Notes under the pieces: model-generated
What the model saw: only the letters and a program-made list of their open reading frames with translations
Told to the model about the DNA's origin: nothing
Databases searched by the model: none
Part shown: positions 57,801-64,000 of the stretch, piece after piece
How positions within the stretch are numbered: position 1 is the stretch's first letter
How the letters are laid out: each line of letters starts with the position of its first letter
DNA from: an uncultured Candidatus Cenarchaeum sp.
GTDB taxonomy: Archaea > Thermoproteota > Nitrososphaeria > Nitrososphaerales > Nitrosopumilaceae
Assembly: GCA_958295735.1 (NCBI GenBank)
Contig: OY282369.1
Coordinates: 2,456,983-2,520,982, forward strand
Direction of reading: 5' to 3'
DNA: 64,000 nucleotides
Made by a program: the position numbers and the translations under genes

Positions 57801-59867
57801 GATCCGCGGGACGGCCAAGCACGGCGGCGCCGAGGGCTTTTCCGGGTCGGGCGCCTCGTACTCGTTCGGCGTCTCGCCCTCGTGGGTCGGGACCATACTG
57901 GTCGACATACCGGCGGGCGCGGCGCGGGACATGGCGGGCAACCCCAGCGCGGCGGCGGGACGGTTCTCCATAATATACGGCGGCACGCCGCCGGAGCCGA
58001 GCGTGACGGCCGCGCAGCCCGACCCGACCAACCGCACCACGGTCAACTTTTCGGTCGAATTCGGCGAGAACGTCACCGGGTTCGGGCCCGGGGACCTGGA
58101 GATCCGCGGGACGGCCAAGCACGGCGGCGCCGAGGGCTTTTCCGGGTCGGGCGCCTCGTACTCGTTCGGCGTCTCGCCCACGCATGACGGGACCATACTG
58201 GTCGACATACCGGCGGGCGCGGCGCGCGACGCGGAGGGCAGCCCCAGCGCGGCGGCGGAGCGGTTCTCCATAGAATACGACGGCACGCCGCCCGTCCCCG
58301 CGATCGCCGAGTCGCAGCGCGCGGCCTTCGGCAGCCGCGGCGCCGGCGACGGCCGGTTCGCGGGCCCGAACGACGTGGCGGTCGACGGCGCCACCGGGGC
58401 CATATACGTGGCCGACATGTTCAACCACCGCGTCCAGGTGTTCGACTCCTCCCTGCGCCACGTCGCCACCTTCGGCGGCCACGGAACGGGAGACGGCCGG
58501 TTCGCCTACCCGAGCGGCGTGGCCGTGGGCCCCTCCGGGACCATATACGTGGCCGACGCGTACAACTCGCGCGTCCAGGCGTTCGACTCCGCCCTGGAGC
58601 ACGCCGCCACCATCGGCGGCCGCGGCGCCGGCGACGGCCGGTTCGGCCACGTGCACGACGTGGCGGTCGACGCCTCGGGGAACGTGTACGTGGCCGACAC
58701 GCACAGGCACCGCATCCAGGCGTTCAACCCCGACGGCACCCACAACGCCACCATCGGCGGCCGCGGCGCCGGCGACGGCCAGTTCGAATACCCCGCCGGC
58801 GTGGCCGTCGGCCCGTCCGGGGCGATATACGTGGCGGACACGGGCAACCACCGCGTCCAGGCATTCCACCCGAACGGGACGCACGCACTGACCGTCGGGG
58901 GCCCCGGCGCCGGCGCCGGCCAGTCCTCGTACTGCGACTGGCGGGAGGGGCGCCACTGCGCCGCCTGGACCGCCGGCGCCGGCACGGAGGAGGGCCGGTT
59001 CCACTCCCCGGTCGGCGTGGCCGTCGGCCCCTCCGGGGCGATATACGTGGCCGACGCGAACAACCACCGCATCCAGGTGTTCCATCCCGACGGGACGCAC
59101 GCGGCGGCCTTCGGGACGCGCGGCTCGGGCAGCGGGCAGTTCAAGTCCCCGGCCGCCGTGGCCGTCGGCGGCCCCGCGGGGACGGTGTACGTGGCGGACA
59201 GCGGCAACAACCGCGTCCAGGCGTTCGCCGCCCCGCACACGTCCAGCGCCTCCGCGGTCGGCTTTTCGGTGGAGTTTACCGAGCCCGTCGCCGGGTTCGC
59301 GGCGGGCGACGTCGCGCTTTCGGGGACGGCCGGCCTCGGCGGCGGCGCCGCCGGCTTCGCGGGGGAAGGCGCCTCGTACGCGTTCGGCGTCTCGCCTGTG
59401 TCGGACGGGACGATACTGGTCGACATACCGGCGGGCGCGGCGCGGGATATGGCGGGCAACCCCAGCGTACAGGCGGCGCGGTTCTCCGCGATATACAACG
59501 GCACGCCGGCGGCCCCCGCGGTCAGGGCCCTGCAGGCCGGCACGGCCGGCGACGCGGCGATCCGCTTCGCGGTGGAGTTCACCAAGCCGGTCACCGGGTT
59601 CGCGCCCGGCGACGTCGTGTTCTCGGGGACGGCCGCGCGCGCCCCGGCCGGCGCCGCGGCCGCGGAGGCGCCCGGGTGGGCGTGCAAGGTGACGGCCTGC
59701 CGCATCGGCGCCGCCAACTTTTCCGGGTCGGGCGCCTCGTACTCGTTCGAGGCCGCGCCCGCGCCCGGCATCCTGCTGGTCGACATCCCGGCCGGCGCGG
59801 CCCTCGACGCGGCGGGCGATCCCAGCGCGGCGGCGGAGCGGTTCTCGGCAGAGTACGGCGGCGCGCC

Positions 59868-59956
59868 GCCGGCCCCGGCCCCGGCCCCGGCCCCGGCCCC
59901 GGCCCCGGCCCCGGCCCCGGCCCCGGCCCCGGCCCCGGCCCCGGCCCCGGCCCCCG
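59868..59956 (+). repeat. Pro-Ala linker, 6-bp repeats
   Basis: About 14 tandem GCCCCG-type hexamers encode a PAPAPA linker between two Ig-like domains. Confidence 0.9.
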
Positions 59957-62693
59957 TCCCGACCGTGTCGTCGGCGCAGTCCAGCCCGACCAGCGCCCCC
60001 GCGATCGGCTTCGCGGTGGAGTTCACCAAGCCGGTCACCGGGTTCGCGGCGGACGACATCGCGCTGTCGGGGACGGCCTCCCGCGGCGGCGCCGCCGACT
60101 TTTCCGGGTCGGGCGCCTCGTACTCGTTCGCGGTCGCGCCCGCGTCGGACGGGACGATACTGGTCGACGTACCGGCCGGCGCGGCGCGGGACGCGGCCGG
60201 AAACGCGAGCGCCGCGGCGGAGCGGTTCTCCATAGTGTATGACGGCACGGCCCCGGTCCCGGCGATCGCCCCGGCGGCGCGGGGCCCCACCGGCCTGCGG
60301 GCCGTGCCGTTCACCCTGGACTTCGGCGAGCCCGTAAACGCCTCCACCCTGGACGAATCCGACGTGGAGGCCTCCTCGGGCGAGGTGCGGAACCTGCGGT
60401 CCGCGCCGCAGCACGGCGCGACGTTCGGCTCGTACGGCTCGGCCGACGGCCGGTTCGACTACCCGTACGGCATCGCGGTCGACGGCTCCGGTAACGTGTA
60501 CGTGGCCGACGCGGACAACCACCGCGTCCAGGCGTTCGATTCCGCGGGGAACCACTCCGCCTCCTTCGGCTCGCGCGGCTCGGCCGACGGCCAGTTCTAC
60601 CACCCGCACGGCGTCGCGGTCGACGGCTCCGGGAACGTGTACGTGGCCGACGCGGACAACCACCGCGTCCAGGCGTTCGATTCCGCGGGGAACCACTCCT
60701 CCACCATCGGCTCGTACGGCTCGGCCGACGGCCAGTTCTACCACCCGCACGGCGTCGCGGTCGACGGCTCCGGGAACGTGTACGTGGCCGACACGATCAA
60801 CCACCGCGTCCAGGCGTTCGATTCCGCGGGGAACCACGCCGCCACCATCGGAGGCCGCGGCGCCGGCGACGGCCAGTTCGACTACCCGTACGGCATCGCG
60901 GTCGACGGTTCCGGGAACGTGTACGTGGCCGACACGGGCAACCACCGCGTCCAGGTGTTCGACTCCTCGCGGAACCACGTCGCCTCCTTCGGCTCCTACG
61001 GCTCGGCCGACGGCCGGTTCGACCAGCCGCACGGCATCGCGGTCGACGGTTCCGGGAACGTCTACGTGGCCGACACGAACAACCACCGCGTCCAGGCGTT
61101 CGATTCCGCGGGGAACCACGCCGCCACCATCGGCTCGCACGGCTCGGCCGACGGCCGGTTCTACCACCCGCTGGGCATCGCGGTCGACGGTTCCGGGAAC
61201 GTCTACGTGGCCGACGCGTGGAACCACCGCGTCCAAACGTTCGATCCCGCGTACGCCTTCCACGTGGAAAGCCCGGCCGACGGGAAGAACCTCACGGTGC
61301 GGATGCCGGCCGGCCGCGTGGCGGACGCGGCCGGAAACCCGAACGCGGAATCCAACACGGCGAGCATCGGCATAGACAGGACCGCCCCGGTCCCGCGAAT
61401 TTCCTCCGCGCAGGACGGCCCGACCGGCGCCGCGACGATCGCGTTCGCGGTCGAATTCGGCGAGAACGTCACCGGGTTCGCGGCGGGGGACGTCGCCGTG
61501 TCCGGGACGGCCAAGCACGGCGGCGCCGAGAACTTTGCCGGGGCGGGCGCCTCGTACTCGTTCGCGGTCTCTCCAGCATCCGACGGGACGATACTGGTCG
61601 ACGTACCGGCCGGCGCGGCCGTGGACGCGGCGGGCAGGAACAGCACCGCGGCGGAGCGGTTCTCCATAGTATATGACGGCACGCCGCCGGCCCCGAACGT
61701 GACGGCCTCGCAGGCCGGCGCGGCGGGCGCCGGGACGATCGCGTTCGAGGTGGAGTTCGGCGAGAACGTCACCGGGTTCGCGGCGGGGGACGTCGCCGTG
61801 TCCGGGACGGCCAAGCACGGCGGCGCCGAGAACTTTTCCGGGGCGGGCGCCTCGTACTCGTTCGCGGTCTCTCCCGCATCCGACGGGACCATACTTGTCG
61901 ACGTACCGGCCGGCGCGGCGCGGGACGCGGCGGGCAACCCCAGCGCGGCGGCGGAGCGGTTCTCCATGGTATACGGCGGCGCGCCGCCGGCCCCGGCCGG
62001 CGCGCCGCCGGCCCCGAACGTCACGTCCGCGCAGGCGGACCCGACGAACTCCGCGCCGATCGCGTTCGCGGTGGAGTTCGGCGAGCCGGTCACCGGGTTC
62101 AGGCATGCGGGCATCAAGGTGCACGGGACGGCCGGCAGCACCGCCGCCGAGAACTTTGCCGGGAAGGGCGCCTCGTACTCGTTCGAGGTCACGCCCGCAT
62201 CGGACGGGACCATACTGGTCGACATACCGGCCGGCGCGGCAAAGGGCGAGGGGGAGATCCCCAGCCTGGCATCGGAGCGGTTCTCCATCGTATATGACGG
62301 CACGCCGCCGGCCCCGAACGTCACGTCCCCGCTGGAGGGCCCGACCGGCGCCGCGACGATCGTGTTCGAGGTGGAGTTCGGCGAGAACGTCACCGGGTTC
62401 GCCCCGGGGGACGTCGCCGTGTCCGGGACGGCCAAGCACGGCGGCATCGCCGACTTTTCCGGAGCGGGAGCTTCGTACTCGTTCGCGGTCTCTCCCGCAT
62501 CCGACGGGACCATACTTGTCGACGTAGCGGCCGGCGCGGCGCGGGACGCGGCGGGCAACCCCAGCGCGGCGGCGGAGCAGTTCTCGATCGGGTACTATGC
62601 CAAGCTTGCCGTACCCGCCCCCTCGGCCGCCCCCGCCGGCGGCGCGGCCGGCGCCCGCGACCCCCCTCCGGCAGGTGCGCAGGCGCAGGAGCA

Positions 62694-62853
62694 GGAGCCC
62701 GGCCAGCAGGAGCCCGGCCAGCAGGAGCCCGGCCAGCAGGAGCCCGGCCAGCAGGAGCCCGGCCAGCAGGAGCCCGGCCAGCAGGAGCCCGGCCAGCAGG
62801 AGCCCGGCCAGCAGGAGCCCGGCCAGCAGGAGCCCGGCCAGCAGGAGCCCGGC
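62694..62853 (+). repeat. 15-bp tandem repeats coding EPGQQ
   Basis: About ten copies of GAGCCCGGCCAGCAG form a flexible linker directly before the ligand-binding domain. Confidence 0.92.
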
Positions 62854-64000
62854 CAGGAACCGCCCCGCACCGCCAAGCCGCTCGTGCGGGTGGGCATCTT
62901 CACCGCGGGACAAGGCGACCCGTCGGCCGCGGCTGCCCGGCTGGGCGCCGAGGACTTCAACGCGCTGTCGGATGAGCGCGGCTACCCGTTCTACGTCAAC
63001 GTGTCGGAGCACGCGATGCCGGCCGGCGCGTCGGGGGAGGAGGCCGAGGCGGCGCTCCGCGGGGCGCACGACGGCGGGCGCGGGCCCGTCCTGTATGTCG
63101 GCCCGGCCTCGGACCGCGCGCTGCTCGGCATCGCGGAATACGCGGCCGCCAACGGGATAACCGTGATATCGCACTCGTCCGCGGCGCGCTCGCTCGCGGC
63201 CGGGGGCGACGGCCTGTACCGGCTGGAGCCGGGCGCGGCGCACCTGGCCAAGGCCCTGGCCCACGAGGTGGCGCGGGGCGGGTTCGCCGCGGTCGTGCCC
63301 GTGGTGCAGGCCGGCCTGCACGGCCCCGGGTACGGCCTGCTGGGGCCGCTGGGGTCCGACTTGGAGCCGCTCGGCATACGGGTCGGCCCGCCCGTCGAGT
63401 TCGCGGACGGGGAGGGCGCCGCGGGGGCGGTGGGGGCGGCCGTGGCGGAGGCCGCGGGGAGCGGGGGCGCCGGGAGCGTGGCGGTGGTGTACCTGGGCTC
63501 GGACTCGGCGCTCGCTGCCGCCGCCGCCCGCATGGGCGCGGGCAGCCCCGCCCGGGAGTCCGCGTGGTTCGCCGCGGGGGGCGCCGGCGCGGGCGCCGGG
63601 ACGGGCGTGGCCGCGTCCCCCCTCGTGATATCCGACGCGGCGGCTGTACAGCTGGCCAGGGACACGCGGCTCACAGCCGTCCAGTTCGCCGCGGAGCGGG
63701 GCGCCGCGACCGACCGCGTGGATGCCGCCGTGCGCGGCGCCGGCGCGGCCGCCCCCTCCGGCTCGGCCACGCCGGCCTACGCGGCGTACGAGGCGGTCCG
63801 CGTCTTCGGCAGGGCCCTGGCGCTGGCGGGGGGCGATCCGTCGTCGGCCGGCGCGCGCGTGGCCGAGGCGTCGGAGACGGGCGGCGGCCCGCTGGGGCGC
63901 ATCGGCCTGGACGGGAACGGCGACCTGCGGCTGCCGGTCACGTACGGCGCGTGGTCCGTCTCCGGCGCAACCGCGGGGTGGGAGCGGGCCCCCGCGCCGC

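Larger units (their letters stand above)
54859..64000 (+). pseudogene. Giant gene 2, 3' part (runs off the window)
   Basis: From the restored junction the frame stays open to the window end, about 3047 codons. It contains the rest of the first propeller, then Ig-like domains and at least three more NHL propellers (starting near 56.4, 58.3 and 60.4 kb), a poly Pro-Ala linker, and an EPGQQ repeat linker. The same type 1 periplasmic ligand-binding domain as in giant 1 (PLVRVGIFTAGQGDPSAAAARLGAEDF ... DGNGDLRLPVTYGAWSVSG) begins near 62.88 kb. By comparison with giant 1 roughly the last 115 residues lie outside. The part is cut from its promoter and signal peptide by the insertion element, so it is silent unless the element excises precisely. 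One propeller has unusual cysteine-containing inserts (SSYCDWREGRHCAAW). Confidence 0.85.

Noticed and set aside
56611-63321. A 2236-codon open frame on the minus strand
   Set aside because: It lies exactly opposite giant gene 2. Its sequence is the periodic mirror of NHL/Ig codons, low in stops because of high GC, with no promoter or domain.

Overview
The window is 64 kb of archaeal DNA at roughly 70% G+C by eye. The archaeal signs are a class I lysyl-tRNA synthetase, an archaeal-type (type II) glyceraldehyde-3-phosphate dehydrogenase, and a tRNA without encoded CCA. In addition, almost every gene has a single AT-rich TATA-like box centred about 26 bases before its start codon, i.e. leaderless transcripts. 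That spacing was used here to choose start codons, many of them GTG or TTG. Giant NHL/Ig surface proteins together with these housekeeping genes would fit a GC-rich member of the Nitrososphaerota (Thaumarchaeota), perhaps a host-associated Cenarchaeum-like lineage; this taxonomic step is inference.

Layout. 1-5.7 kb: hypothetical gene, lysK, a small membrane protein, a repeat-rich coiled-coil protein, an FMN-binding-like protein and two tiny cysteine-rich proteins. 5.7-8.4 kb: a gene-poor, repeat-containing stretch with a frameshifted Excalibur-type secreted protein, tRNA-Asn and a START-like protein. 8.4-11.5 kb: a fused restriction-modification enzyme broken at a 13-G tract. 12-16.7 kb: a nucleotide-binding-like protein, a CAP-domain surface protein with a proline stalk, a small membrane protein and ubiX. 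16.7-20.4 kb: a PLD-like protein (apparently off by one base) and an AbiEi/AbiEii type IV toxin-antitoxin pair with palindromic operator. 20.5-23.3 kb: START-like protein, tatA/tatC and an upstream partner gene, then an orphan Csb2-like CRISPR-associated protein. 23.5-45.3 kb: one giant gene of 7286 codons. 45.5-51.5 kb: a CorC/CNNM-type transporter behind a structured leader, a metallophosphoesterase, GAPDH, and a GHKL ATPase-nuclease protein. 52.2-64 kb: a second giant paralogue, split by a complete 2132-bp IS66-family element and running off the window.

The most unusual system is the pair of giant genes. Each encodes an N-terminal lipobox signal peptide, many NHL beta-propellers alternating with Ig-like domains, and a C-terminal type 1 periplasmic ligand-binding domain. 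Both carry a long G tract (15 G and 14 G) between the start codon and the signal peptide. The restriction-modification gene has another (13 G) just before its C-terminal specificity region. This is the pattern of simple-sequence phase variation by slipped-strand mispairing, well known in bacterial pathogens but, to my knowledge, hardly described in archaea. In this sequence giant 1 reads ON, the restriction-modification gene reads OFF, and giant 2 reads OFF if its promoter-proximal TTG is the start. Sequencing error in homopolymers is the main alternative and must be excluded.

Defence-like genes are unusually frequent (restriction-modification, AbiE, PLD-like, Csb2-like, GHKL-nuclease). Intergenic regions carry three families of short interspersed repeats. 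Long open frames opposite the giant genes are mirror images of GC-rich repetitive coding sequence and are not annotated.
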